Of a DNA stretch of 64,000 nucleotides, positions 52,301 through 60,033 are shown one piece after another. Under the pieces are notes generated by a model. That model worked only from the letters and a program-made list of their open reading frames with translations, did no database searches and had not been told where the DNA came from. The stretch spans positions 1 through 64,000 of the forward strand of contig JAIXTP010000024.1 in the NCBI GenBank assembly GCA_027483895.1, given 5' to 3'. The first letter of the stretch is position 1. Every line of letters begins with the position of its first letter. This stretch comes from Hyphomicrobiales bacterium (GTDB lineage Bacteria; Pseudomonadota; Alphaproteobacteria; Rhizobiales; Beijerinckiaceae). The translations under genes were made by a program, and so were the position numbers.

Positions 52301-55300
52301 TCGTATCATTGCCGCTGGTCCCGGTGTATTCGCTCTCGTAGACGGAAACGATGAAGCGGTCGCGGACCATCTCACGGGTCAGCGTCGACCCCTTGAAGAC
52401 GACCCGGTCGATGCCTTCCGGACCGCTCGAGCGGAGGTTCATCCCGATCTGGGCGATCACGGCGCCCTTGTATTCGACCAGAAGATCGGAGCCGACCACT
52501 GACAGCCGGACCTCGGATTCGCTGAGGTCCAGGAACGAAACGGTGTCGATTTCGGACCCGTCGAGATCGGAAATCACGGCCTTGCCGCCGACGTTTCCGA
52601 TCGTCCGGATCTCGTAGCGGTCGGAGCCGCGGCCGCCGTCCAGAGTGTCGCTGCCCGAATCCCAGACCAGCACGTCGTCGCCCGCCCCGCCGAACACACG
52701 GTCGTTGCCCGCGTCGCCGGAGAGAAGGTCGTTGCCGTCGCCGCCTTCAAGGCGATCCTGGCCGGCACCGCCGAACAGGCTGTCGTCGTCGCTGTTGCCC
52801 AGCAGAAGGTCGCTGTTGTCTCCCCCGTAGATTTCGTCGCGGCCCCCGGCGCCGTCGAGGGTGTCGGCCCCTTTGCCGCCCCTCATGGTGTCGCCGATCG
52901 CATAGCCCGTCAGCGATACGCCGGACGTTTCCGACGACGCATCGTACTGGGACAGCCGCATCTCGGCGCGGGTCCAGATGACCCCGTCGGAGAACCGGAT
53001 CTCTTCGAGGCCGATCCCGGAACCGGCCGACAGATTCGTCTGGGCGAGCGTGACGATGTCGGTCCAGACGCCGGACGCATCACGCGCCTGAAGCGTCATG
53101 CCCGCGCCGCGGAAGAACACGCGCGCGTCGGTGGACGCCACGTCGCTCAGAACGAGGACGTCGGAGTCCGTTTCGGTTCCGGTATCGTCCAGCAGGTCGA
53201 GACCGTCGGCGAAGGCGCGTCGATAGACGTCGGCGCCCGCACCGCCCACCAGCACGTCGTTGCCGGCGCCGCCTTCGAGAACGTCCGACCCGTTTCCGCC
53301 GACGAGCGAGTCATTGCCCGCACCGCCGAGGAGGGAGTCGTTGCCGTCGCCGCCCAAGAGCGTGTCCTGCCCCTCGTTGCCGCGCAGCGTGTCGTCGCCC
53401 GCGAGCCCGGTGAGACTGTCGTTGCCGAGGCCGCCCTCCATCCGCTCACGCAGCGCGGATCCGGAGAGCGTGACGCTCGCCGCCTCGCCCGAGCGATCAT
53501 AAAACGCCGAACGCATCTCCGTCCGCGTCCAGACCGTCGTAAGCGAACCGGGCTCACGATCCTTGGTGAACCGGATCTCCTCGACGCCGATGCCTGCGTC
53601 GGCAAAGAGATTGAGACCGGGAAGGTTCACGATCGCCTTGGTCCACGCACCCGAGGCATCGCGGACCACGAGGGCGAGAGTGTCGCCGATCGTCCGGATC
53701 CGGACGTCGGCGGCATCGATTCCGAAGACGTTCAGAACGTCGCGGTCCGCCGTGGCCGCTCCGGAGTCGGACAGCGTGTCGACGTCCGAGCTGCCTGCGG
53801 TGAAGGTGAACCAGTAGGTATCGCTGCCGGTCCCGCCGTCCAAGAGATCGCTGCCGTCGCCGCCGATCAGAAGGTCGTTGCCCGCGCCGCCGAACAGCCG
53901 GTCATCGCCTGCGCCTCCGTCGAGCGTGTCGTTTCCGTCATTGCCCCAGAGGGTGTTGGCGAGCGAATTGCCGATCAGCACGTCCGCAAACGCCGACCCC
54001 GCCGCGTTCTCGAAATTCGCGATGGTATCCGTGCCCACGCCCGCCTTGTCATCGCCGGTCAGGCGGCCGGCCGCGAGGTCGATCCGCAGTCGGCCCGAAG
54101 CGGCCGAGCCGTCGATCATGTCCGTGCCAAGGCCGCCGTCGAGCGAATCGTTGCCCGCGCCGCCACTGATCGTATCGTCGCCGCCCTCTCCGAAAAGGCT
54201 GTCGTCGTCAGCACCGCCGAAGATCAGGTCGCCGCCATCGCCGCCGTAAACGGTATCCGCACCCGAGCCGCCATGGACCGTGTCGTTGCCGGCTTCGCCG
54301 CGCAACAAATCCGCGCCTTCCTCGCCGAACAGAAGGTCATCATTGTTTCCGGCAAAGAACGAATCGTCGCCGGCACCCCCGACGAGGACGTCGTTGCCGT
54401 CCCCGCCGAAGAACAAATCGTTCCCGGCGCCGCCGAAAAGGGTATCCGCCCCCGCCTCGCCGTGGAGAGTATCCTGATCGGCCCCGCCGAAGAGGACGTC
54501 GCCATCCGTTCCGCCGACAAGCGAGTCGTTGCCTGCGCCGCCGGTAAGCGTGTCCAAGCCGGCGCCGCCGAACAGCGTGTCATTGTCGTCGCCGCCGACC
54601 AGAACGTCGTTGCCGTCTCCGCCTATCAGCGTATCCCGTCCGGCTCCGCCGAAGAGGACGTCATCGCCCGCGTCACCCGAGAGCCGATCCCCGTCCGCCT
54701 CGCCGACGAGTACGTCGTTGCCCGTGCCGCCGGTCAGCGTGTCTACGCCGGTACCGCCGAACAGGGTGTCGTTTCCTTCGCCGCCGACAAGCGAGTCGTT
54801 GCCGCCGAGTCCCTGAAGCTCGTCGTCCCCGGCTCCGCCGGTCAGGATGTCGCTGCCGGTCGCCGAGCCGATGATGCCGTTGAACCCTTCGATCGTGTCG
54901 CCCTGGGCGTCGCCGCCGCTTTGCGTGCTCTGCGCCAAGGACACGATCACGCGCGAGGTCGACTGCGAATAATCGAGAGTGTTGAACCCGGCGCCGCCGA
55001 CGAGGAAGTCGGCGCCTGCGCCGCCCGAGATGACGTCGTTGCCGGCGCCGCCGATGATCGTGTCCGAACCAGCGAGACCCATGACGCGTCCGCCGGTGCT
55101 GCCGGCCGACAGATTATCGTTGCCGCTCTGGCCGATGACGACACCGGTAGCGGTGGGGTCGATCGGCACGGCCCGGCGCGAAGGTTCGGCGGGCTCATTG
55201 AAATTCAGAGCCGGCGCGGCCGGATCGGCCGAGGTCGATACGTCGGCCGAGGCTACGCCCGCCAGGAAGAGGATTTCGTCGCGCGTCACGCTGCCGAGCA

Positions 55301-56576
55301 AACGGCCGTCGATGCTGTAGAACTCGATTTTCTCGATGCACAAGGAGCGCGGATCCGCAGGATTGGTCCTGTCGATGCGGATCGTATTCGCGGCGGTGGT
55401 CCGGGCAGAGTCGAAGCCGTTGGTATCGACGATGCGAACGAGAAGATTGCCGTCGGTCCCGACGACATACCGCACGCGACCGGGTTCGAGGCCGTAAAAG
55501 CGGAGAATGTCCTCACCGGAGGTACCGCTGTCCGCGATGACGTCGTTGCCGTCGTTCGAGGCGGAATTGAGCCAGCGATATTCATAGATGTCGCCGCCCG
55601 CGCCGCCGTCGAGAGTATCGGCTCCGCCGCGCCCGGCGATCGTATCTTGGCCGGCGAAACCGGTCAGCGACTCGTTCGCATCCGTTCCGAAGACGCCGAT
55701 ATTGGCCAGAATGGCGGCCCGGTCGAACGACCGGACCGTGGAACCGTCGGCGGAGATCACTTCCACCCGCTCGATTCCGGGCGTGGTCGAGTTCATCTGA
55801 GACCGGATGAATTCGTCCAGGCGGACGCTCGAGATGGTCCTGCCGGCCTGCAGAACCTGCACGACGAGCCGGAAGTCGTTGATGCCTAAGTCGCGGACCC
55901 ACGAGAAGGCGATGTCCTGATCCCCGGTCAGGCGGATCCGGAGGACGTCCGGATCGCCGCCGGTCCCGCCCCCGTCCATGATCGTGTCGTTGCCTTCGCC
56001 CGCGACATGGATGTAGACGTCGCCGCCGCCGCGACCTTCGAGAAGATCGTTGCCCGCACCGCCTTCCAGAGTATCGGCGGACGGGCGACCGACGAGACGG
56101 TCGTTGCCGTCGGTCCCGATCCGGCCGGACACCACCAGATCGTCCCAATTCCAATCGGTGATGACCGTATTGCCGCCTTCGGCCGTGACGAACCGGATGC
56201 GCTCGATGCCGCCGGAGCCCGGCGTGGCGGGATCGAAGCCGACGAGCCGCACGAAGCGGTCGATCGAGGCGTCCGGCCGATCGCCCGCGATGAGTCGCAG
56301 ATACCAACCTGCCGGACGGGTCTCGATCGCCTCGAGATAGGTGACGCGCGCCTGAGCGGCGGACCGACCGTAGACGAGAAGCGAGTCCAGAGAGCCGCTC
56401 GCATCCGAGATCTCGATGATCGTGTTGGTGGAGGCGGTCCTGAGAACCGACCAGTCGATGATGTAGGTGTCGTTGCCCGCGCCGCCTGCGAGCGTATCGG
56501 ACGGACCGGTCGCGACGAGATAATCCGGGCCGGAAGTCTCGACGGTGGAGGAAACGGGGCGGATCAACTGGGTCAT
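46374..56576 (-). CDS. giant RTX (hemolysin-type calcium-binding repeat) protein, type I secreted
   Basis: 3,400 residues. Nearly the whole protein is RTX nonapeptide repeats (GGxGxDxLx) in blocks, with long runs near residues 600-830 and 3180-3320. Between blocks lies a second unit of about 100 residues, roughly TYxYxxGxGNDTIxDxGxxG then LLxGVxxxxL and GIEEIxF then VWxRxEM. I count about 13 copies and read it as the Hemolysin-type calcium-binding-related domain. No protease, hydrolase, lectin or Ig-like domain is recognisable, and I find only one Cys. The N-terminus has no signal peptide. The C-terminal 60 residues are hydrophobic/Thr-rich and end VDYR, as expected of a type I secretion signal. 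It should fold with calcium outside the cell. An exporter follows downstream. Confidence 0.93.
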   Translation of the reverse strand: MTQLIRPVSSTVETSGPDYLVATGPSDTLAGGAGNDTYIIDWSVLRTASTNTIIEISDASGSLDSLLVYGRSAAQARVTYLEAIETRPAGWYLRLIAGDRPDASIDRFVRLVGFDPATPGSGGIERIRFVTAEGGNTVITDWNWDDLVVSGRIGTDGNDRLVGRPSADTLEGGAGNDLLEGRGGGDVYIHVAGEGNDTIMDGGGTGGDPDVLRIRLTGDQDIAFSWVRDLGINDFRLVVQVLQAGRTISSVRLDEFIRSQMNSTTPGIERVEVISADGSTVRSFDRAAILANIGVFGTDANESLTGFAGQDTIAGRGGADTLDGGAGGDIYEYRWLNSASNDGNDVIADSGTSGEDILRFYGLEPGRVRYVVGTDGNLLVRIVDTNGFDSARTTAANTIRIDRTNPADPRSLCIEKIEFYSIDGRLLGSVTRDEILFLAGVASADVSTSADPAAPALNFNEPAEPSRRAVPIDPTATGVVIGQSGNDNLSAGSTGGRVMGLAGSDTIIGGAGNDVISGGAGADFLVGGAGFNTLDYSQSTSRVIVSLAQSTQSGGDAQGDTIEGFNGIIGSATGSDILTGGAGDDELQGLGGNDSLVGGEGNDTLFGGTGVDTLTGGTGNDVLVGEADGDRLSGDAGDDVLFGGAGRDTLIGGDGNDVLVGGDDNDTLFGGAGLDTLTGGAGNDSLVGGTDGDVLFGGADQDTLHGEAGADTLFGGAGNDLFFGGDGNDVLVGGAGDDSFFAGNNDDLLFGEEGADLLRGEAGNDTVHGGSGADTVYGGDGGDLIFGGADDDSLFGEGGDDTISGGAGNDSLDGGLGTDMIDGSAASGRLRIDLAAGRLTGDDKAGVGTDTIANFENAAGSAFADVLIGNSLANTLWGNDGNDTLDGGAGDDRLFGGAGNDLLIGGDGSDLLDGGTGSDTYWFTFTAGSSDVDTLSDSGAATADRDVLNVFGIDAADVRIRTIGDTLALVVRDASGAWTKAIVNLPGLNLFADAGIGVEEIRFTKDREPGSLTTVWTRTEMRSAFYDRSGEAASVTLSGSALRERMEGGLGNDSLTGLAGDDTLRGNEGQDTLLGGDGNDSLLGGAGNDSLVGGNGSDVLEGGAGNDVLVGGAGADVYRRAFADGLDLLDDTGTETDSDVLVLSDVASTDARVFFRGAGMTLQARDASGVWTDIVTLAQTNLSAGSGIGLEEIRFSDGVIWTRAEMRLSQYDASSETSGVSLTGYAIGDTMRGGKGADTLDGAGGRDEIYGGDNSDLLLGNSDDDSLFGGAGQDRLEGGDGNDLLSGDAGNDRVFGGAGDDVLVWDSGSDTLDGGRGSDRYEIRTIGNVGGKAVISDLDGSEIDTVSFLDLSESEVRLSVVGSDLLVEYKGAVIAQIGMNLRSSGPEGIDRVVFKGSTLTREMVRDRFIVSVYESEYTGTSGNDTIIGSASGDVLIGRGGNDLLRGGGGSDDYVHSFGLDGNDTISEADVAGFDRLLLEGVGSDRVQLIRSGNDLLVRVMDDFSGQPTATVLSTITISGMYGSAGGLAGIEAIRFDDGVTWDRDAIQRKLRETGGLSGVIDGTTGNDMIVGSSGRDTLIGRSGFDMLDGGAGNDVILFDTRVHSGASGSGESTYLFDSGSDTGDVFDLSSYSSRNFDPVYHLYFTNARGIGMWVTASDGTRKFFYIDSDIFPDRSGGIDEIRFSDLIVNRTGVSSDPNIRAVTLQSFFGQNAGARYRTQATEGSDTLMGSERAETIVGGSGLDVIFAGNGNDVVYGETMNGGFGDDTLIGEGGALAPGRFFVGGYGNDSLVGGEGNDTYLYMTGEGFDTITDLGTSGLDVLEIRRSGQGTILPDDIRGRRVGDDIQLDFYLSTGRVGGVVLTGQAAGQGIEELRIVGTNGTTVWGRNELALFGDSLLTGTNAGEVIYGDREGSPAAAQAALFGGNDTINAAGGNDTVYGAGGDDLVRGEAGDDLIFGGFGNDVIFGGTGSDQVFGGAGDDVIRGGAASTEADAATDAGNDTLTGGLGNDTLVGGRGATTYVYELGDGNDVIQREDNDSYDVLYLKGITRNQVTIIRSGTDVIVQIVVNGALRGTITLQDQGTDVQTGNGRGIERIVFEDPASAPIEKSALIVPLTDGDDRPNDMILTTAADFFRAGGGNDTVDALSGNDTIYGDSGDDILIGGAGADILFGGTGNDTLGAVTGETDADRLDGGTGDDLLRGGSGGQTYVYRLGDGNDTILDVGTTGNDRLLLSGVTAANLSFVRGPEGEDLLLQIRDASGVLVGSITLKGQVGFLSGQSTGIEEIVLDTGTWTGAREAMRLAALVPTDGADRITGSTVNDQLNGRAGNDTLVAGGGQDTVEGGSGNDIVEGGSSLLTYRYGLGDGHDEVRLGGGRISQLVLGDIVRAQLTVLKNGNDYLLEITSPFDNTMVLGSIKLTGTFGGGLPIESVLFADSATPVAFSSITVDGVFGTPDADTLVAPDAGASVFARAGDDTIIGGRGDDVLEGGSGNDLYVYRAGGGNDVIRDANGDSLDRLRIENADPSLIRFEGAYGVGDDITLGVGSGSIRIEGLRTGATIDRVAVVNAQNVVTVWDREDILSRWTAGSFTAGGDTRNGTSRGDVFNGGGGDDVIYGLGGADSLEGNSENDALYGGDDADQLFGGTGSDRLYGDAGDDRLFGGDGDDVLFGGTGRDSLTGGSGSDLFVLEATTAADATTILDFNDGDRLSVSSNTFASPDAVLAAMVFDRMQDGRQVFRLDVGGQTLAWIHSTRALKLDDIRLTGGTNVSVVPTPGDDLLTGSDKADWIFARLGNDTVYGEGGEDTLNGSSGDDLLFGGAGNDELDGSYGNDLLYGGDGNDRLIAAFENQVLFGGAGNDTFDLDARTAQRTVIEDYALGDRIQLTMAAGTKDPLSAANWTTSVTSAGSYFEFVQGAFRLQVKQNGFTLDQMLAGTRLTPAGVTRSGSSAADSLVGTQGDDTFLPWNGNDTMRGGLGKDIFDFSQRVSSWSDAPKRDGRLVAAFGQDVIEDFERYDIIRFGGGFVKDAADLRSKAAVQQGGGILITLDTETRASILLLGEARRVTNEAELDRFLEEYADSFDYVLGTTSWLVRAEEVVHGTDGRDNFSVYDGNVVIRAGAGNDTITSGVAGVLFSAGNGVFYGEDGNDWINGKAGEDQLFGGAGNDRIDAGTGNDAIDGGADNDTLLGNDGNDRLNGQEGNDRLFGGNGQDILFGGDGNDTLTGEDGLDILFGGLGDDLVDGGAGNDILFGEAGNDSMNGGTENDALDGGAGNDTLIGGTGQDTLSGGVGNDWLSGNDGNDVLVGGLGSDMLIGGNGQDTFVFNRSDAGNDTITGFSTVAGDTLDRIELRGFDQNAWALAVSNLTTNTVVLVADDPTTVFDETLSITFNGMTAAQIRSITVDYR

Positions 56577-56784
56577 GATGCGAAATCCGGTTCTTGGAAA
56601 GACGGAGAGATGAAAACGGCGAGAGGATCAGGACGGACGGAAGGCGGCGGAGAGGCCCGGAGCGCCGCACAGGGGCGCGCCCGACGGCGCGCAAAAGACC
56701 GACGGACAGCGGGACCGAGCCACGAATGCAACCAAAAGTTTATTCAAAACAAAATACTCTACTTTTAGTATTCACTTCTCGTTC

Positions 56785-56813
56785 ATCGTTTCACCTAGCG
56801 AAACCCTCGTCAA
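56785..56813 (-). promoter_or_regulatory. weak candidate promoter of RTX gene
   Basis: On the minus strand, TTGACG (56813-56808), 17 bases, then AACGAT (56790-56785). The -35 is good and the -10 poor. It would give a leader of about 200 bases. Confidence 0.3.
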
Positions 56814-56841
56814 GTTCCGCATTCGAAAGCAAGGCTTAGGG

Positions 56842-56856
56842 TTAACATATTTTTAC
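56842..56856. promoter_or_regulatory. possible CtrA site (TTAA-N7-TTAC) upstream of RTX gene
   Basis: TTAA (56842-56845), seven bases, then TTAC (56853-56856), one mismatch from the CtrA consensus. It lies about 30 bases upstream of the candidate -35. The AT-rich context makes a chance match plausible. Confidence 0.25.
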
Positions 56857-57217
56857 ACTGAACTCGTTGCCTCGATTTTGTCGCATTTAACTCAAACTCT
56901 ATTTCATCGAATGGGGGTCTCATCGGACGTTACGATCCGATGCAGTGTCGACCGCGTCGGCAGAAAGGATGAGTGCGCCCGTCTCGCCAAAACAGGAGGC
57001 CGTTCTCCGATATCCGGGCGCGGAGAAAAAACTGCACGCATTGCGCGTGGCGCGCCGATCCGTCGGTCAGAGAACGCGGATATTCTGCCGCACCGGATGA
57101 AGATTCGTTCGATCGAGGAGGAGCTGAAGAGGTTGTAACGAGCCATTGCTCTCGACTTCAGGTTGCATCAATTTGCGACCGGAAGCATCGAACGGTCGTC
57201 GACCCGGGATCTGACGC

Positions 57218-57775
57218 GTGATCGGACTCATTCCGAAGATTTGGGTGATGACCCTCGAACGACTGACGGCGCCGGAATCGGTCTCGCGGATTCTCGAGAA
57301 AGCGGGATATCCCGGAGATCACCGCTTCGCCCTCGACCAGCCCTATGACGACGGACGTTTTGCGGGACTGATCGCCGCGAGTTCGTCCGAACTGGGGATG
57401 GAGGAGGAAGCTCTTCTGGAGGCTTTCTCGAAGACCTTCATCGAGGATTCGGTGCAGCGATGGCCCGTCTGGTACCGGATGGCGCCGACCGCGCGGGATT
57501 TTCTGGAGCGTCAGCCGAGGATCCACGACAGTTTCTATCGTGCCGCGGGAGACGGTTTCTCGGCGGGAACGGTCCCCAAGTTCCAAGTCACCGCGATGGA
57601 TGACGGACTGAGGGTCGAGTATCGATCGCACAACAGGTTGTGCAGGCTCTACACCGCTCTGGCCCGCGCCCTCCTCGATCACTACGGGGACGCGCATGCA
57701 CGGGTCACCGAGACGTGCTGCATGCATGAAGGGCACGACCATTGCGAGATCCGGGTCAGGTGGCCCGCCTCGTGA
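57218..57775 (+). CDS. H-NOX-like heme nitric oxide sensor protein
   Basis: 185 residues, the normal length of a stand-alone bacterial H-NOX. The MIGLIPKIWV start matches the family N-terminus, and H103 in PRIHDSF is the likely proximal heme ligand, followed by P120. The C-terminal part has YRSHNRLC (135-142) where the family has Y-x-S-x-R; the Arg is replaced by N139, with an Arg one place later. A Cys/His cluster (C167, C168, H170, H173, H175, C176) lies where some H-NOX proteins bind zinc. Spacing from H103 to P120 is four residues longer than in well-known members. The GTG start is at 57218. It overlaps the kinase gene by four bases, a classic H-NOX-kinase pairing. Heme binding is not proven by sequence. 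Confidence 0.8.
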   Translation: MIGLIPKIWVMTLERLTAPESVSRILEKAGYPGDHRFALDQPYDDGRFAGLIAASSSELGMEEEALLEAFSKTFIEDSVQRWPVWYRMAPTARDFLERQPRIHDSFYRAAGDGFSAGTVPKFQVTAMDDGLRVEYRSHNRLCRLYTALARALLDHYGDAHARVTETCCMHEGHDHCEIRVRWPAS

Positions 57776-60033
57776 GCGCCGACGACGCCGCCTTCCGTAT
57801 TCTGGTGAACGGCCTCGCCGACGAGTTGTGCCGCAGCGTAGACGGCCGTTTCGACTTCCGCGTCGACATCGCCAGCGAGGATCCCGACTTTCAGAAGCTC
57901 CGGATGCTGGTCAATTCGACGCTGGACACGGCCCGGCGGGGAATCGAATCGATCGCGGCCGAAAAGGAGCGCGAAGGCAACGAGCGGAGGCTCATCGCCG
58001 AAAGGGACCAAGCCGAGGCGCAGGCCAAGATGCGCTCCGAATTCCTGGCCAATATGAGCCATGAGATCCGCACGCCCATGCACGGCATTCTCGGCATGTG
58101 CGAGCTTCTCATGGACACGCCGCTCTCGGATCCGCAGGAAAAGCTTCTTTCGTCGCTGCTCGAATCCGCCCGTTCGCTGCTGCGCATCCTCAACGACGTC
58201 CTCGACATCTCGAAGCTCGAGGCGGGTCATGTGCAGGTCGAGCGGATCCCCTTCGACCTTGCGGAACTGGTCGACGGGGTGACGGACCTGAAGGCCGTCG
58301 TCGCGGGACAGAAGAAGCTGGCGTTCCACCTCGAGACCGACGACAGGATCGGCCCGGTCGTGGGCGATCCGCACCGGCTGCGGCAGGTCCTCCTCAACCT
58401 TCTCGCGAACGCGATCAAATTCACGCAGACGGGGCAGGTGCGCCTCAAGGCGAGCCTCGAAGACGCGGAAACACCGCTCTTTCCCGAGAACGCGTTCCTC
58501 GCGCTGGAGCCCGCCGAGCGGACATGTCGGGACGGCTGGCTCCGTTTCGAGGTCATGGACACCGGCATCGGCATGTCGGCCGAAGCGCAGAAGCATCTGT
58601 TCCGGAAGTTCAGCCAGCTCGACCCCTCGATCTCGCGCCGTTTCGGCGGCTCCGGTCTCGGCCTCGCCATCACGCGCGAAATCGTCCGCCTGATGGGGGG
58701 AGCGATCACGGTGGAAAGCGAGCTGCATCGCGGCTCGAGCTTCAGCGTATGGCTTCCCCACCGGCCGACATCGGACGTTCCGCGGAAATCGGGAGCGTCG
58801 CTGAACGGCGTCGAAATCCTCGTGATCGACGACAACGCCGACAATCGCGAAATCGCCCGGGCCACGTTGCAACGCTACGGGGCCTCCGTCACCTCCTGCG
58901 AAGACGGTTTCATGGGGCTGGCCGAACTCGAAGAAAGGCTCACGCTCGGCCTGCGGCTCGATCTCGTCCTGCTCGATGCGCGGATGCCGGTTCTCGACGG
59001 AAAAAGCGTTCTGGAGAGGTTTCGGGAGCGGTGTCCCGGCCTGAAGCCGCCTCCCGTTCTGGTCGCGATTTCCGGCGAGGCGGCGGAAGAGCATTGGCCC
59101 GAGGACGTCGTGGGTTTCATCACGAAACCGTTCGATCGGGCACGGCTGCTCAAGCAGATCGAAACCGTACTGCGCGCCGAGCCCGACGGAAGCGAGGAAG
59201 CGCGCCCGGCCCCCGTCGCGCAGCAGTTCCGGCCGCGCCTGAGGGTGCTCCTCGCCGAGGACAATGAGATCAACCGCATGATCGCCGCCAAGATGCTCGA
59301 AGGCTCCGTGGCCCGCCTCACGATGGTGGAAGACGGCATGGAGGCGCTCGAGGCCTTGTCCACGGGCGATTTCGATCTGGTCCTCATGGACGTTCAGATG
59401 CCGCGGATGTCCGGCTTGGACGCCATTGCGGCAATACGCGGAACGGCATCCCGTTACAGGGACGTTCCGGTCGTCGCGCTGACGGCGAACGCCATGGTGA
59501 CCGACCGCGACAGGTTCCTCGCGGCCGGTTTTTCCGACTATCTCTCCAAACCCTATCGGCGGAGCGACATCGAGGCGCTGCTCGGGAAATGGACCGCACG
59601 GCTCGCGACGACGCCGGAGACCACGGAGCCGAGCGCCGACGAAGCGGGGCGTCCCGACGCGGATCAAGTCGACTTCGACGACGCGTCGTTCATGAACAAT
59701 TTTTCGGTGTTCGACCCCGAAGAACGGGCCGAGATCCTCCGACAGGCGCAAGAGCAACTGGAGGAAGAGACCGGGAAGATCCGGCGGGCCGCGCTCGAAG
59801 GCGACATCCCGACGATCGAAGCCGCGTCGCATAAGCTGGCGGGCGGCTTGGGCGCCGTCGGCTTCGTTCGCGTCAGCACCTCGGCGCGTCGCCTGATGAC
59901 GCTCGCACAAGCGCATGGCGGCGAGGGTATGCGGCCCGCGCTGGAAGACTTCTTCGCCGTCGCCGCGCGGGCATCGGACCTGCTGTCGTCGGGCGACGCC
60001 CTGCGCCGAACCATGGGGCGAGCGGACGGATGA
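57772..60033 (+). CDS. soluble hybrid histidine kinase HK-REC-REC-Hpt (H-NOX-associated)
   Basis: 753 residues, no membrane segment. An N-terminal region (1-85) ends in a coiled coil. The HisKA box is MSHEIRTPM with H97. The ATPase has N213 (LLANAIKF), DTGIGM (263-268) and GGSGLGL (292-298). REC1 has D402 in LLDARMP with the DD pair and Lys (ITKP). REC2 has D540 in LMDVQMP. A C-terminal Hpt domain has H687 in EAASHKLAGGLG. So a full phosphorelay sits in one polypeptide. The GTG at 57772 overlaps the H-NOX-like stop by four bases. Adjacency suggests it is the partner of that sensor. It overlaps the GAF gene by four bases. Confidence 0.93.
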   Translation: MSADDAAFRILVNGLADELCRSVDGRFDFRVDIASEDPDFQKLRMLVNSTLDTARRGIESIAAEKEREGNERRLIAERDQAEAQAKMRSEFLANMSHEIRTPMHGILGMCELLMDTPLSDPQEKLLSSLLESARSLLRILNDVLDISKLEAGHVQVERIPFDLAELVDGVTDLKAVVAGQKKLAFHLETDDRIGPVVGDPHRLRQVLLNLLANAIKFTQTGQVRLKASLEDAETPLFPENAFLALEPAERTCRDGWLRFEVMDTGIGMSAEAQKHLFRKFSQLDPSISRRFGGSGLGLAITREIVRLMGGAITVESELHRGSSFSVWLPHRPTSDVPRKSGASLNGVEILVIDDNADNREIARATLQRYGASVTSCEDGFMGLAELEERLTLGLRLDLVLLDARMPVLDGKSVLERFRERCPGLKPPPVLVAISGEAAEEHWPEDVVGFITKPFDRARLLKQIETVLRAEPDGSEEARPAPVAQQFRPRLRVLLAEDNEINRMIAAKMLEGSVARLTMVEDGMEALEALSTGDFDLVLMDVQMPRMSGLDAIAAIRGTASRYRDVPVVALTANAMVTDRDRFLAAGFSDYLSKPYRRSDIEALLGKWTARLATTPETTEPSADEAGRPDADQVDFDDASFMNNFSVFDPEERAEILRQAQEQLEEETGKIRRAALEGDIPTIEAASHKLAGGLGAVGFVRVSTSARRLMTLAQAHGGEGMRPALEDFFAVAARASDLLSSGDALRRTMGRADG

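Larger units (their letters stand above)
56577..57217. other. 641-base divergent control region between RTX gene and H-NOX operon
   Basis: The region is AT-rich between about 56740 and 56900. On the minus strand it has a possible promoter at 56785-56813 and a near-consensus CtrA-like site at 56842-56856. On the plus strand it leads to the H-NOX-like gene. Short frames at 56594-56839, 56878-57138 and on the minus strand at 56904-57146 lack ribosome-binding sites and look spurious. I see no clear FNR/NnrR palindrome. Confidence 0.55.

Noticed and set aside
47715-52502. Plus-strand open frame of 1,595 codons opposite the RTX gene
   Set aside because: It is a shadow: the RTX repeat codons have few stop codons on the complementary strand. 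Its translation is low-complexity Val/Ala/Asp/Arg with no family resemblance, and there is no ribosome-binding site.
54273-55889. Plus-strand open frame of 538 codons opposite the RTX gene
   Set aside because: Same cause as above, a complementary-strand shadow of RTX repeats.
46374-56576. Repetitive DNA that at first sight might be a CRISPR or tandem satellite
   Set aside because: The periodicity (27 bases, 9 codons) is coding and follows the RTX nonapeptide. There are no constant repeats with unique spacers.
56878-57146. Short frames on both strands in the divergent region
   Set aside because: No ribosome-binding site, no recognisable motif, overlapping each other; probably chance frames.
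57218-57775. V4R (4-vinyl reductase) domain as alternative to H-NOX
   Set aside because: The two families share a fold and the C-terminal Cys pattern, but the N-terminal MIGLI start, the proximal His and the adjacent soluble kinase favour H-NOX.
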